Assembly (NCBI GenBank): GCA_001898965.1
Contig: MKVW01000007.1
Location: 23,368-87,367, forward strand
Source of the DNA: Rhizobiales bacterium 62-17
GTDB taxonomy: Bacteria > Pseudomonadota > Alphaproteobacteria > Rhizobiales > Beijerinckiaceae
DNA length: 64,000 nucleotides
Reading direction: 5' to 3'
Position numbers and translations under genes: made by a program. Below are positions 15,651 to 24,420 of the stretch, one piece after another; the first letter of the stretch is position 1, and the number at the start of each line of letters is the position of its first letter. The notes below the pieces were generated by a model. That model did not search any database. It was not told the origin of the DNA and saw only the letters and a program-made list of their open reading frames with translations.

Positions 15651-17434
15651 TGAGCGGCGATTTCTCGACCGATCAGAAGCGCTATCTCGAAGGCTTCGTC
15701 TCCGGCCTGCAATCGGCGCGCGCCGCGCGTGGTCTCGCGCCGATCGGCGGCACGGGCGTCGCTGGTTCGAGTGAGCCCACCGGCCCAGACGCCATTCACC
15801 TCAAGGCGCAGGATCGCACGGTCGCTGCCGGCGGCAAGCTGGCCGAACAGGAAAAATGGAAGCGCACCGAGCACCCCTTCGACGCCTATCCGCGCCTGCG
15901 CGATCAGGCTGCGCAGAGCCAGTATCCGAAGCCCGACGACAATTTCCGCTGGCGCTATTATGGCCTGTTCTATGTGGCGCCGGCGCAGAACTCCTATATG
16001 GCACGGCTTCGCATTCCCAACGGCATTCTCAAGGCCTTCCAGTTCGAAGGATTAGCCGATCTCGCCGAACGGTGCGGCGGCGGTTTCACCGATGTCACCA
16101 CCCGGGCCAATCTGCAGATCCGCGAAATCACCGCCGATCACGCGATCCATGTCGTCGAAGGCGTGCAGGAGTTGGGGCTGACGGCGCGCGGCTCCGGCGC
16201 CGACAATATTCGCAATGTCACCGGCTCGCCGACCGCCGGCATCGATCCGCATGAACTGATCGACACGCGCGAGATGGCGCGCGAGTGGCACTATCATATC
16301 CTCAACGACCGTTCGCTTTATGGCCTGCCGCGCAAGTTCAACGTCGCCTTCGATGGCGGCGGCATCATTCCGGTGCTCGAAGAGACCAATGACATCGGCT
16401 TTCAGGCGGTCATGGTCGGCGATGGCGCCGGCGTGGAAGCGGGCCTTTGGATGCGCCTGGCGCTCGGCGGCATCAGCGGCCACCGCGATCTCGCGCGCCC
16501 GACCGGCGTCTATTGCCGGCCAGCCGACTGCACGCGCATTGCCGACGCCATCGTCCGTGTCTTCATCGAGAATGGCAACCGCACCGACCGCAACAAGTCG
16601 CGATTGAAATATGTGTTGGATTCCTGGGGCTTCGACAAGCTTCTTGCTGCGGTAGAGGAAAAGCTCGGCAAGCCGCTGACACGTATCGACGACGCTTTCA
16701 TTGCGCCCCGCCCCGCCTTCGACCGGCAGGCGCATATTGGTGTTCACCGCCAGCGCCAGGACGGGCTGAACTGGATCGGCATTTCGCTGCCCGTGGGGCG
16801 CATCACCTCAGTGCAGATGCGGGCACTCGCCGCCATCGCGCGCGAGGACGGCGATGGCGATATCCGCCTCACCGTCTGGCAGAACCTGCTGCTCTCGGGC
16901 ATTCCCGACGGCAAGCTCGATCAGGTGAAGGCCCGCATCGAAGCCTGTGGCCTCGATTGGCGTGCCACCACGCTGCGCGCCGGCCTTGTCGCTTGCACCG
17001 GCAGCCGTGGCTGTAAATTCGCCGCCGCCGATACCAAGGGCACGGCTCTGGCGATCGCCGATCATGTCGATGCTCGCATGACCATCGATCGCCCGGTGAA
17101 TATCCATCTCACCGGCTGCCACCACTCCTGCGCCCAGCACTATATCGGCGACATCGGCTTCATCGGCGCGCGCGTGCCGCTCAATGAGGATGGCGACACG
17201 GTTGACGGTTTCGATCTCGTTCTCGGCGGTGGTTTTGCCGATCAGGCCAAGATCGGCCGCGCCATCGCCACCAAAATCCGCGCTGAGGATTGCCCGCGCA
17301 CGGTCGAAACCCTGCTCGAAGCTTGGATGAAGCAGCGCGACAATGCTGATGAGACCTTCCAGGCCTTCACCGCCCGCCACAGCGACGACGAATTGCGCGC
17401 CTTTGCCGGATTGCCCGCCGGGAGTTCCGCATGA
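15650..17434 (+). CDS. nirA: Assimilatory nitrite reductase, siroheme/[4Fe-4S] NirA type
   Basis: A 594-residue ferredoxin-type nitrite/sulfite reductase that reduces nitrite to ammonium with six electrons. Two ferredoxin-like half domains are visible. The cluster/siroheme cysteines are C449 and C455 (CTGSRGC) and C490 and C494 (CHHSC). The first 80 residues are an extra N-terminal segment not needed for the core fold. Start 15650 overlaps the previous stop; a longer frame upstream lies inside that gene. The end overlaps the next start by 4 nt. Sulfite reductase activity is possible in principle, but the nitrate operon argues for nitrite. Confidence 0.92.
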   Translation: MSGDFSTDQKRYLEGFVSGLQSARAARGLAPIGGTGVAGSSEPTGPDAIHLKAQDRTVAAGGKLAEQEKWKRTEHPFDAYPRLRDQAAQSQYPKPDDNFRWRYYGLFYVAPAQNSYMARLRIPNGILKAFQFEGLADLAERCGGGFTDVTTRANLQIREITADHAIHVVEGVQELGLTARGSGADNIRNVTGSPTAGIDPHELIDTREMAREWHYHILNDRSLYGLPRKFNVAFDGGGIIPVLEETNDIGFQAVMVGDGAGVEAGLWMRLALGGISGHRDLARPTGVYCRPADCTRIADAIVRVFIENGNRTDRNKSRLKYVLDSWGFDKLLAAVEEKLGKPLTRIDDAFIAPRPAFDRQAHIGVHRQRQDGLNWIGISLPVGRITSVQMRALAAIAREDGDGDIRLTVWQNLLLSGIPDGKLDQVKARIEACGLDWRATTLRAGLVACTGSRGCKFAAADTKGTALAIADHVDARMTIDRPVNIHLTGCHHSCAQHYIGDIGFIGARVPLNEDGDTVDGFDLVLGGGFADQAKIGRAIATKIRAEDCPRTVETLLEAWMKQRDNADETFQAFTARHSDDELRAFAGLPAGSSA

Positions 17435-19029
17435 CCATTCATTCCAATCCCGTGCCTGTCGAGATCCTGCCGGAGAATGCCCCGTTCAATGCCGAACAGC
17501 GCGCCTGGCTCAACGGTTTCTTCGCCGGCATCCTGTCGCCCGGCACGGCGGCGACCGGCGCGACGGCGCTCGATGGCGACGAAGCCGCTCGGCTCACGGG
17601 TGGCGCGGCGGAAGACGACGGCGCGCCTTGGCACGATCCGTCGATGGAACTGCCGGAGCGCATGACGCTTGCCGAAGGCAAACCGCTGAAGCGGCGCATG
17701 TACGCCGCCATGGCACAACAGGACTGCGGCCAGTGCGGCTATGTCTGCGAGACCTATTCGGCGGCGCTGGTCGAGGGCAAGGAGAAGCGGCTGAACCTCT
17801 GCGCACCCGGCGGCAAAGACACGCTGCGCATGCTGAAAACCCTGGCGGTGGAACTGGATGGTGCGCCGGCTCCGGCCAGCGCCGAGCCCGCCGCCCCAGC
17901 GATCGTTTCAACCGATGCTGGCCCCTCGCGCGACAATCCCGCCCAGGTGAGTTTTCTGTCGCGCCGCCGCCTTAACAAAGGCGCGTCCGAGAAACAGACC
18001 TATCATATCGAGTTCGATCTCGCCGGCAGCGGTCTTACCTATGTACCGGGCGACTCCTTCGGCATTTATCCACGTAACGATCCACGTCTTGCCGATGCCA
18101 TCGTCGCTCTGCTTGGCGCGCGTCCTGATGCGTCCATTGGCGGCAAGAGCCTGCGCGACAAACTGATCGAGGACTGTGCGCTGGGCCCCGCGCCCGACGG
18201 CCTGTTCCAGCTTTTCTCCTATATGTCGGGCGGTGAGACGCGCCGCAAGGCGCAGGCACTCGCCGCCGGCGAAGATCCAGATGGCGATCTCGACCGGCTC
18301 GATATTTTGGGCTCCCTGCATAAATTCACCGGCCTGCGGCCCGGCGCCGAAGCCTTCGTCGAAGCGCTCGATGTCTTGCAGCCGCGGCTCTATTCCATCT
18401 CTTCCTCGCCGCGCGCCAATCCCGATCTGTTGACGCTGACCGTCGATACGGTGCGCTACAAGATCGGCCAGCGCGAGCGCCTGGGTGTCGCCTCGACCTT
18501 CCTGGGCGAACGAGTGGAAACCGGCGCGCCGATCCCAGCCTTCGTCCAGAAAGCGCATGGCTTCGCTTTGCCCGCCGATCCCAACACACCGATCATCATG
18601 GTCGGTCCTGGTACGGGCGTGGCGCCGTTCCGCTCCTTCCTGCAGGAGCGCGCCGCCAGCAATGCGCCTGGGCGCAACTGGCTATTCTTCGGCCATCAGC
18701 GGCGCGCCAGCGATTTCTTCTACGAAGAAGAATTCGACGCCTTGCGCGACAGCGGCAAGTTGCAGCGCCTCACGCTGGCCTGGTCGCGCGACGCGAATGA
18801 GAAAATCTATGTGCAGGATCGTATGCGCGAGACCGGCGCGGATCTGTGGAAATGGTTCGAGGACGGCGCGCATTTCTACATCTGCGGCGATGCCAAACGC
18901 ATGGCTAAGGATGTGGAGCGGGCGCTGGTCGACATCGCAGCCCAACATGGCGGCATGACGACGGATGCCGCCGTCGCCTGGGTGGCGTCCCTGAAAAAGG
19001 CACAGCGTTTCCAGGCCGACGTTTATTGA
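17431..19029 (+). CDS. CysJ-like NADPH flavoprotein reductase with N-terminal Fe-S domain
   Basis: A 532-residue reductase built differently from CysJ. Instead of the FMN flavodoxin it has a PF04060-like [4Fe-4S] module with C99, C102, C106 and C124 (DCGQCGYVC...LCAPGG). Then come the FAD domain with RLYSISSSP near residue 320 and the NADP(H) domain with GPGTGVAPFRSF and YICGDAKRMA. It ends in Tyr, which would stack on the flavin. The likely role is to pass electrons from NADPH through FAD and the cluster to NirA or NasA. It is coupled to nirA (ATGA) and lies 4 nt before nasA. Confidence 0.85.
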   Translation: MTIHSNPVPVEILPENAPFNAEQRAWLNGFFAGILSPGTAATGATALDGDEAARLTGGAAEDDGAPWHDPSMELPERMTLAEGKPLKRRMYAAMAQQDCGQCGYVCETYSAALVEGKEKRLNLCAPGGKDTLRMLKTLAVELDGAPAPASAEPAAPAIVSTDAGPSRDNPAQVSFLSRRRLNKGASEKQTYHIEFDLAGSGLTYVPGDSFGIYPRNDPRLADAIVALLGARPDASIGGKSLRDKLIEDCALGPAPDGLFQLFSYMSGGETRRKAQALAAGEDPDGDLDRLDILGSLHKFTGLRPGAEAFVEALDVLQPRLYSISSSPRANPDLLTLTVDTVRYKIGQRERLGVASTFLGERVETGAPIPAFVQKAHGFALPADPNTPIIMVGPGTGVAPFRSFLQERAASNAPGRNWLFFGHQRRASDFFYEEEFDALRDSGKLQRLTLAWSRDANEKIYVQDRMRETGADLWKWFEDGAHFYICGDAKRMAKDVERALVDIAAQHGGMTTDAAVAWVASLKKAQRFQADVY

Positions 19030-19033
19030 GGAC

Positions 19034-21703
19034 ATGATGGTCAACGATACGGTCAAGACCACCTGTCCTTACTGCGGTGTCGGTTGCGGCGTATTGGCTA
19101 AACCGAAAGATGATGGCGCCGAGATTGCCGGCGATCCGGATCATCCCGCCAATTTCGGCCGGCTCTGTGTCAAAGGATCGGCGCTTGGCGAAACACTCTC
19201 GACCTCGCGCCGCCTGCTCTATCCCTCCGTGCGCGGCGTACGGGCGTCCTGGGATCGCGCCATCGGCGAGGCCGCGCGCGGATTGGAACAGACCATCGCC
19301 CGCCACGGCCCCGATGCGGTGGCCTTCTACCTCTCCGGTCAGTTGCTGACGGAAGATTATTACGTCGCCAACAAGCTGATGAAGGGCTTCATCGGTTCCG
19401 CCAATGTCGACACCAATTCCCGCCTCTGTATGGCTTCCTCCGTCACCGGCCATAAGCGGGCTTTTGGTTCCGACACGGTACCGAATGCCTATGTCGATCT
19501 GGAGAGCGCCGATCTCCTGGTTCTGGTCGGTTCCAACGCCGCCTGGTGCCATCCGGTCCTGCATCAGCGCATGCAACTCGCGCGCGAGCGCGGCGCCCGC
19601 ATCGTCACCATCGATCCACGCCGCACCGCCACCGCCGACGATGGCGACCTGCATCTGCCGATCGCGCCGGGCATGGACAGCGTGCTGTTCAGCGCCTTGC
19701 TGGTGGAACTGGCGCAGCGCAAGAATCTCGATGCCGATTTCATCGCTCGACACAGCTCCGGTTTCGAGGCGGCCCTGGCGCGGGCACGGGAGATCGCGCC
19801 CGATCTGGAAACCGTTGCCACGCGGTGCGAACTGCCGCTGCGCGATCTGCGGCTGTTTCTCGATTGGTGGATCGCGACACCCAAGGTGGTCACCTGCTAT
19901 TCGCAGGGCGTCAATCAGTCGGCGCAGGGCACCGACAAGGTCAACGCCATCCTGAATTGCCACCTCGCCACTGGACGCCTCGGCAAGTCAGGCTCAGGCC
20001 CCTTCTCGCTCACCGGCCAGCCCAATGCTATGGGCGGGCGCGAGGTTGGCGGGCTCGCCAACCAGCTTGCCGCGCATATGGGCTTTTCAGCGCCGGAGAT
20101 CGACCGCGTCGGCCGGTTCTGGAACGCGCCCGCCATGGCGCAGCGCGAAGGCCTAAAAGCCGTCGATCTGTTCGATGCCATCGACAGCGGCCGCATCAAG
20201 GCGCTATGGATCATGTGCACCAATCCGGCCGTCAGCCTGCCCGATGCCGATCGCGTGCGGCGGTCCTTGGCGCGGCTCGAGATGCTGATCGTCTCGGAAG
20301 TGAATGCCGATGTCGACGGCATTTTGGAACATGCCCATGTGATCATGCCCGCTGCCGCCTGGGGCGAGAAAGACGGCACGGTGACCAATTCGGAGCGCCG
20401 TATCACCCGTCAGCGACCGTTTCGCGCGCCCCCTGGCGAGGCCAAGCCCGACTGGTGGATGGTGTGCGAAGTGGCGCGCCGCATGGGTTTTGGCGCGGCC
20501 TTCGCTTATAGCGGCCCAGACGAGATTTTCGCCGAACATGCGGCGCTCTCGGCTTTCGAGAATGATGGCACGCGCGATTTCGACATCGGCGCTTTTTCCA
20601 CCATCGATCACCCGGCTTATGACGCCATGACACCCTTCCAGTGGCCACAGCCGCGCGGTGCCACCAGCGGAACCGAGCGGCTGTTCGCCGATGGCGCCTT
20701 CTTCACGCCCGACCGCAAGGCGCGTTTCATCGCCATCGAGCCGCCGGTGCTCAAAGCACGGCGCTCGCCCGACTATCCGCTGCTCCTCAACACCGGCCGC
20801 GTGCGCGACCACTGGCATACGATGACCCGCACGGGCCTCGCGCCAAAGCTCGCGCGCCACATCGCCGAGCCCTTCGTCGAAGTGCATCCCGACGATGCCA
20901 GACGTTTCAAGCTCAGCGGCGGCGGTTATGCCAACCTGCGCACGTCCTATGGCTCCGCGATCCTGAAAGTCATTGTCAGTGACGGCCAGAAGCGCGGCAT
21001 GGCCTTCGCGCCGATCCATTGGAACGATATGAGCAGCGGGCGGGCCCGCGTCGGCGCTCTGGTCCAGGGTTTCACCGACCCGATGTCCGGCCAGCCCGAA
21101 ATGAAGGCGACGCCAGTGGCCTTGGAACCGGCCGAAGTGCATTCCTTTGCCTTCATCCTGTCGCGCCAGCCGCTCGAACTGCCGGCCTGGCTGGTACATG
21201 CGCATCTGCCGATCGAAGACGGCCATGCCACCCTGATCGCCAATCCCCGCACACCGGCCGGCGTGCACGCCTATCTGAGCAACTTCCTGCCGGCGCAAGG
21301 CGAACTGCTGGCGCTGGAAGATTCCAAGGCCGGCACCCATCGTAGCATCATCATGAACGGCACGCGCATCGAGGCGGTGCTATTTTGTGCGGCCGAGCGT
21401 GAAACCGCCTTTTTCGATTTCATGTGCCAGCGCTTCGGTGCCCCCGTGCCCGACGACAGCGAGCGTCTGGCGCTGCTCACGGGCCGCGACTTCGACGCGA
21501 GTGCCGATACGAGCCCGATCGTCTGTTCCTGCCATGGCGTGCGTGTCTCGGCCATCGCCGCAACCATCGCCGCTGGCGCAGGCAACGTCGAGAGCGTGGG
21601 CGCCGCCTGCAAGGCCGGCACCAACTGCGGCTCCTGCAAACCGGAAATCCGGAAAATGCTGGAAAAGGAGCGAGTGGGCGAACTCGCGGCGGATGCTGCT
21701 TGA
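19034..21703 (+). CDS. nasA: Assimilatory nitrate reductase, molybdopterin catalytic subunit
   Basis: An 889-residue bis-MGD oxidoreductase reducing nitrate to nitrite in the cytoplasm; no signal peptide is present. The N-terminal [4Fe-4S] ligands are C11, C14, C18 and C45. Molybdopterin domains follow, with SRLCMASSVTGHKRAFG and NPAVSLPDADRVRRSL. The C-terminus has an added BFD-like [2Fe-2S] domain (CSCHGVRVSAI...NCGSCKPEI), as in several NasA proteins that take electrons from a flavoprotein. It is the last gene of the nrt-nir-nas operon. Confidence 0.94.
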   Translation: MMVNDTVKTTCPYCGVGCGVLAKPKDDGAEIAGDPDHPANFGRLCVKGSALGETLSTSRRLLYPSVRGVRASWDRAIGEAARGLEQTIARHGPDAVAFYLSGQLLTEDYYVANKLMKGFIGSANVDTNSRLCMASSVTGHKRAFGSDTVPNAYVDLESADLLVLVGSNAAWCHPVLHQRMQLARERGARIVTIDPRRTATADDGDLHLPIAPGMDSVLFSALLVELAQRKNLDADFIARHSSGFEAALARAREIAPDLETVATRCELPLRDLRLFLDWWIATPKVVTCYSQGVNQSAQGTDKVNAILNCHLATGRLGKSGSGPFSLTGQPNAMGGREVGGLANQLAAHMGFSAPEIDRVGRFWNAPAMAQREGLKAVDLFDAIDSGRIKALWIMCTNPAVSLPDADRVRRSLARLEMLIVSEVNADVDGILEHAHVIMPAAAWGEKDGTVTNSERRITRQRPFRAPPGEAKPDWWMVCEVARRMGFGAAFAYSGPDEIFAEHAALSAFENDGTRDFDIGAFSTIDHPAYDAMTPFQWPQPRGATSGTERLFADGAFFTPDRKARFIAIEPPVLKARRSPDYPLLLNTGRVRDHWHTMTRTGLAPKLARHIAEPFVEVHPDDARRFKLSGGGYANLRTSYGSAILKVIVSDGQKRGMAFAPIHWNDMSSGRARVGALVQGFTDPMSGQPEMKATPVALEPAEVHSFAFILSRQPLELPAWLVHAHLPIEDGHATLIANPRTPAGVHAYLSNFLPAQGELLALEDSKAGTHRSIIMNGTRIEAVLFCAAERETAFFDFMCQRFGAPVPDDSERLALLTGRDFDASADTSPIVCSCHGVRVSAIAATIAAGAGNVESVGAACKAGTNCGSCKPEIRKMLEKERVGELAADAA

Positions 21704-21817
21704 TATTGCCCGATCCCCTGTCACGAGAATGACATAGAGGAGCGGGCTCGACGCAGGCAGCGCCGCCGCTCATACTGGCTCAAGCGACTCGAACCATGCA
21801 CGGCTCGACCCTTCTCG

Positions 21818-22267
21818 ATGAATGCCTCACCCTCATCCCTGCGGCTCGTCTACCGGCCCGACAATGCGGCGCGCGGTGAAGTGACCGTGATGGTGACGAC
21901 GGAAGGATTTAGCGGGCAAGGCTCTGCCTGGTTCGACCGGACCGAGATCGAAGATTTCATTGCCCAACTCGAAAGCTGCGTCACCGCCGATGATCCGATG
22001 CCGGCGCTGGCCGGCGGCTTTTTCGCCGCGAGCCGGCTCATCGACGAACATGTCGGCCTGCGCATCCTACCGCACGATACGGTGGGGCGGCCGCGCGTGC
22101 GCGTCCATGTGGCGACGATCGTTCCCAGCGGTTCGGGCGCGGACCTGCGCCAGGAACTCACCGCCAGTTTCGTGACGACAGCGGCCGATGTCGCCCGTTT
22201 TCGCGAGGCATTGACGGCTGTTCTCGCCGGCCAAGGCCGCGAAGCTGTGCTGGAAGGCCGGCGTTAG
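21818..22267 (+). CDS. Conserved hypothetical protein downstream of nasA
   Basis: A 149-residue soluble protein without signal peptide, membrane segment or cysteine cluster. It has alternating beta-like segments (EVTVMVTTEGFSGQGSAWFD, VRVHVATIVPSG) and a C-terminal helix. It begins 114 nt after nasA on the same strand, so it may be co-transcribed at a low level. I do not recognise the family. The codon pattern matches its neighbours and no competing reading frame is convincing, which supports it being real. Confidence 0.6.
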   Translation: MNASPSSLRLVYRPDNAARGEVTVMVTTEGFSGQGSAWFDRTEIEDFIAQLESCVTADDPMPALAGGFFAASRLIDEHVGLRILPHDTVGRPRVRVHVATIVPSGSGADLRQELTASFVTTAADVARFREALTAVLAGQGREAVLEGRR

Positions 22268-22297
22268 ACGCACCCCTCTTGTGATCTCACCTCACAG

Positions 22298-22318
22298 CAA
22301 ACGACATTTAGTCGTTTG
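22298..22318. promoter_or_regulatory. Perfect inverted repeat CAAACGAC-ATTTA-GTCGTTTG
   Basis: An 8-bp perfect palindrome with a 5-nt centre, 60 nt upstream of the CoA-transferase start. It has no T-run, so an operator for the CoA operon is more likely than a terminator of the upstream gene. Confidence 0.45.
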
Positions 22319-22378
22319 GCCAGATCGGAGCCCGTCACTACCAAAGAGCCCGGTAGGAAACGACAGGGCGCCTTGTTC

Positions 22379-23611
22379 ATGCTCGCTGGTATTCGCATTC
22401 TCGATCTCACCTGGGTTTTGGGCGGACCATTCGCCGGGCAACTCCTGGCGCAACTCGGCGCCGAGGTTATCAAGGTCGAGCCCCTGGAAGGCGATCTGTC
22501 GCGCCAGGTGTCGAGCCATTCCACGGAAAAGGATGGCGCTTCGGGTTTCTTCCTCTCGGTCAATCGCGGCAAGTCGAGCATCGCCATCGACTTGAAATCG
22601 CCTGATGGGCGCGCCACCATCTACGATCTGGTGCGCCAATCCGATGCGATCATCTACGGCTTCGCGCCCTCGGTGCCGGCGCGGCTCGGGCTCGATCCCG
22701 CCTCGCTGCATCGGATCAATCCGCGCATCGCCGTCGCGCAACTGATCGGCCTGCACGACGAACCGCCCTATTCCGAAGCGCCGGCCTTCGATCTCATCAT
22801 CCAGGCCATGGCCGGCGTCATGAGCATCACCGGCGAGCGCGGCGGCGCGCCCGTGCGTGTGGGCTATCAGGTGGCGGATCTGGCGGGCGGTCTCTTCCTC
22901 GCATTGGCCTGCGCCGGTGGCATCATCAAATCGCTGAAAAGCGGCAAAGGTGAGTATATCCAGATCTCGCTACTCGATTGTCAGCTCGCTCTGCTCACTT
23001 GGCAGGCGCAAAACTATTTCATCTCCGGCGAAATTCCCCACGCCAACGGCGCCCGCCATCCGGTGATCGCGCCCAGCGATATCTACCCTTGCGCCGACGA
23101 CAAGTTCATCGCCGTTTCGCCAACGGGTCAGCAGTTCTGGAAACAGTTCTGCACTGCCATCGACCGCCCCGAACTTGCCGACGATCCGCGCTTCGCCCAT
23201 CCGAAATCGCGCATCGCGCATGTCGGTGAACTCACAACTATCCTCGATGAGGTGTTTCGCTCCCGCCCCGCCGGCGAGTGGAATACGATCCTCACCAGCA
23301 AGCGCGTTCCTGCCGCCCAGGTGAATAATGTGGCAGAGGCTGTGTCGCAGCCCGTCAGCCAGCTTCGCCAGATGGTGGAGGAATTGCAGCACCCTGGCGG
23401 TCTTGGCCCTCTGAACTTCCTCGGCAATCCATTCCGCTATTCGGCGCGCGAGCCGCTTTCCTACCCGCCCAAACATGGGGCCCAGACCCGCGACATTCTC
23501 GAGCGGGTGTGCGGCTACACCGATGCGCAGATCGACGATCTGATCGCTCGACGGATCGTGATTCAAGAAGAAGCCACGCACGAAGAAAACCCTGCAAGGA
23601 GAACGCTATGA
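22379..23611 (+). CDS. CaiB/BaiF-family (class III) CoA-transferase
   Basis: A 410-residue formyl-CoA-transferase-family enzyme starting MLAGIRILDLTWVLGGPFAGQ. The family segments QLGAEVIKVEPLEGD, LSVNRGKSSIAIDLKSPDG and GYQVADLAGGLF are clear. It moves CoA from a donor thioester onto a carboxylic acid. The start at 22379 matches the family N-terminus; the longer frame from a TTG at 22316 overlaps the inverted repeat. Its end overlaps the next start (ATGA). Gene context (two MaoC proteins and a citrate-synthase-fold lyase) points to a dicarboxylic or hydroxy acid substrate; the identity is unknown. Confidence 0.88.
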   Translation: MLAGIRILDLTWVLGGPFAGQLLAQLGAEVIKVEPLEGDLSRQVSSHSTEKDGASGFFLSVNRGKSSIAIDLKSPDGRATIYDLVRQSDAIIYGFAPSVPARLGLDPASLHRINPRIAVAQLIGLHDEPPYSEAPAFDLIIQAMAGVMSITGERGGAPVRVGYQVADLAGGLFLALACAGGIIKSLKSGKGEYIQISLLDCQLALLTWQAQNYFISGEIPHANGARHPVIAPSDIYPCADDKFIAVSPTGQQFWKQFCTAIDRPELADDPRFAHPKSRIAHVGELTTILDEVFRSRPAGEWNTILTSKRVPAAQVNNVAEAVSQPVSQLRQMVEELQHPGGLGPLNFLGNPFRYSAREPLSYPPKHGAQTRDILERVCGYTDAQIDDLIARRIVIQEEATHEENPARRTL

Positions 23612-24057
23612 CAAGGCCGTCTGACATCAAACCGCGCGAGGGCGACCAGCCCGCGGCCCTCTACAAGGACTGGGTCGTCGGCGCGAAATTTCCACCGCTG
23701 CCGTTCACGATCACGCCCGATGTCGTCGACGAATATATCTCGGTCGTCGATGCCGACCGCGCCAATTACGTGATCGATGGCCGGCAGGCCGCGCCGCCCA
23801 ATGTCGTCCTCGTCTATATGATGGCGGTGATGTATCGCCTCTATCCGCCGCAACAGGGCGGCATCATGATCGGCAATACGATCGAATTTCACAATCCGAT
23901 CTGGGCGGACGAAGAAACCGAAGTGATCGGCTCGGGACAGGTCACCGAAAAATTCGAGAAGAAGGGCCGCAAATACATCTGCTACGACGTCGAGTTCAAG
24001 CGTCCCGATGGCACGCTGCTCGTTTCCTGCAACCACACCTCCGCCTTCCCCGAATAA
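23608..24057 (+). CDS. MaoC-like (hotdog) dehydratase, first copy
   Basis: A 149-residue hotdog-fold protein beginning MTRPSDIKPREGDQPAALYK. It resembles the N-terminal half of two-domain MaoC hydratases: PFTITPDVVDEYISVVDADR, then GNTIEFHNPIWADEETEV. It lacks an obvious hydratase Asp-His pair, so it may be the non-catalytic partner of the next protein. AAGGAG precedes the ATG, which overlaps the CoA-transferase stop. Likely acts on a CoA thioester made by that enzyme. Confidence 0.75.
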   Translation: MTRPSDIKPREGDQPAALYKDWVVGAKFPPLPFTITPDVVDEYISVVDADRANYVIDGRQAAPPNVVLVYMMAVMYRLYPPQQGGIMIGNTIEFHNPIWADEETEVIGSGQVTEKFEKKGRKYICYDVEFKRPDGTLLVSCNHTSAFPE

Positions 24058-24072
24058 TCAGGATCATCGACC

Positions 24073-24420
24073 ATGACTCAGGAAACGCTCCGCAGAACCA
24101 TTCCACAGACGCAGAAAATGTTCGACGACTACGGCGTGCTGAACGGCGACAACGACATCATTCACTACGACGACCAGTTCGCCAAGGATCGCGGTTTTCG
24201 CGGCACGCTCGGACACGGCCTGATGTATACGGGCTATGTCTGCGACCTCGCCGCCAAGCGTTACGGCACCGACTGGCATTATCGCGGCCGCCTCACGGTG
24301 AAATATGTGCGCGGCGTCTGCCCGGGCGACGATCTCGAAGTGCGTATCGAAGGCGATGGAACCGTCGCCTGCCAGTCGCAGTTCGACACCACCTTGGTCG
24401 GATCGGCGAAACTGGCATGA
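24073..24420 (+). CDS. MaoC-like (hotdog) dehydratase, second copy
   Basis: A 115-residue single hotdog domain. NGDNDIIHYDDQFAKDRGFRGTLGHGLM contains the MaoC hydratase signature, with an Asp/Asn-x4-His-type pair and the downstream GHG. It therefore looks like the catalytic half of a split hydratase with the preceding gene, adding water to or removing it from an enoyl- or hydroxyacyl-CoA. Its stop overlaps the following start (ATGA), so the two are coupled. Confidence 0.8.
   Translation: MTQETLRRTIPQTQKMFDDYGVLNGDNDIIHYDDQFAKDRGFRGTLGHGLMYTGYVCDLAAKRYGTDWHYRGRLTVKYVRGVCPGDDLEVRIEGDGTVACQSQFDTTLVGSAKLA

Noticed and set aside
20204..21340. A 378-residue minus-strand frame across nasA
   Set aside because: Antisense shadow of the molybdopterin domains.
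22316..22378. TTG start of the CoA-transferase at 22316
   Set aside because: The extra 21 residues do not fit the family N-terminus and begin within the inverted repeat.
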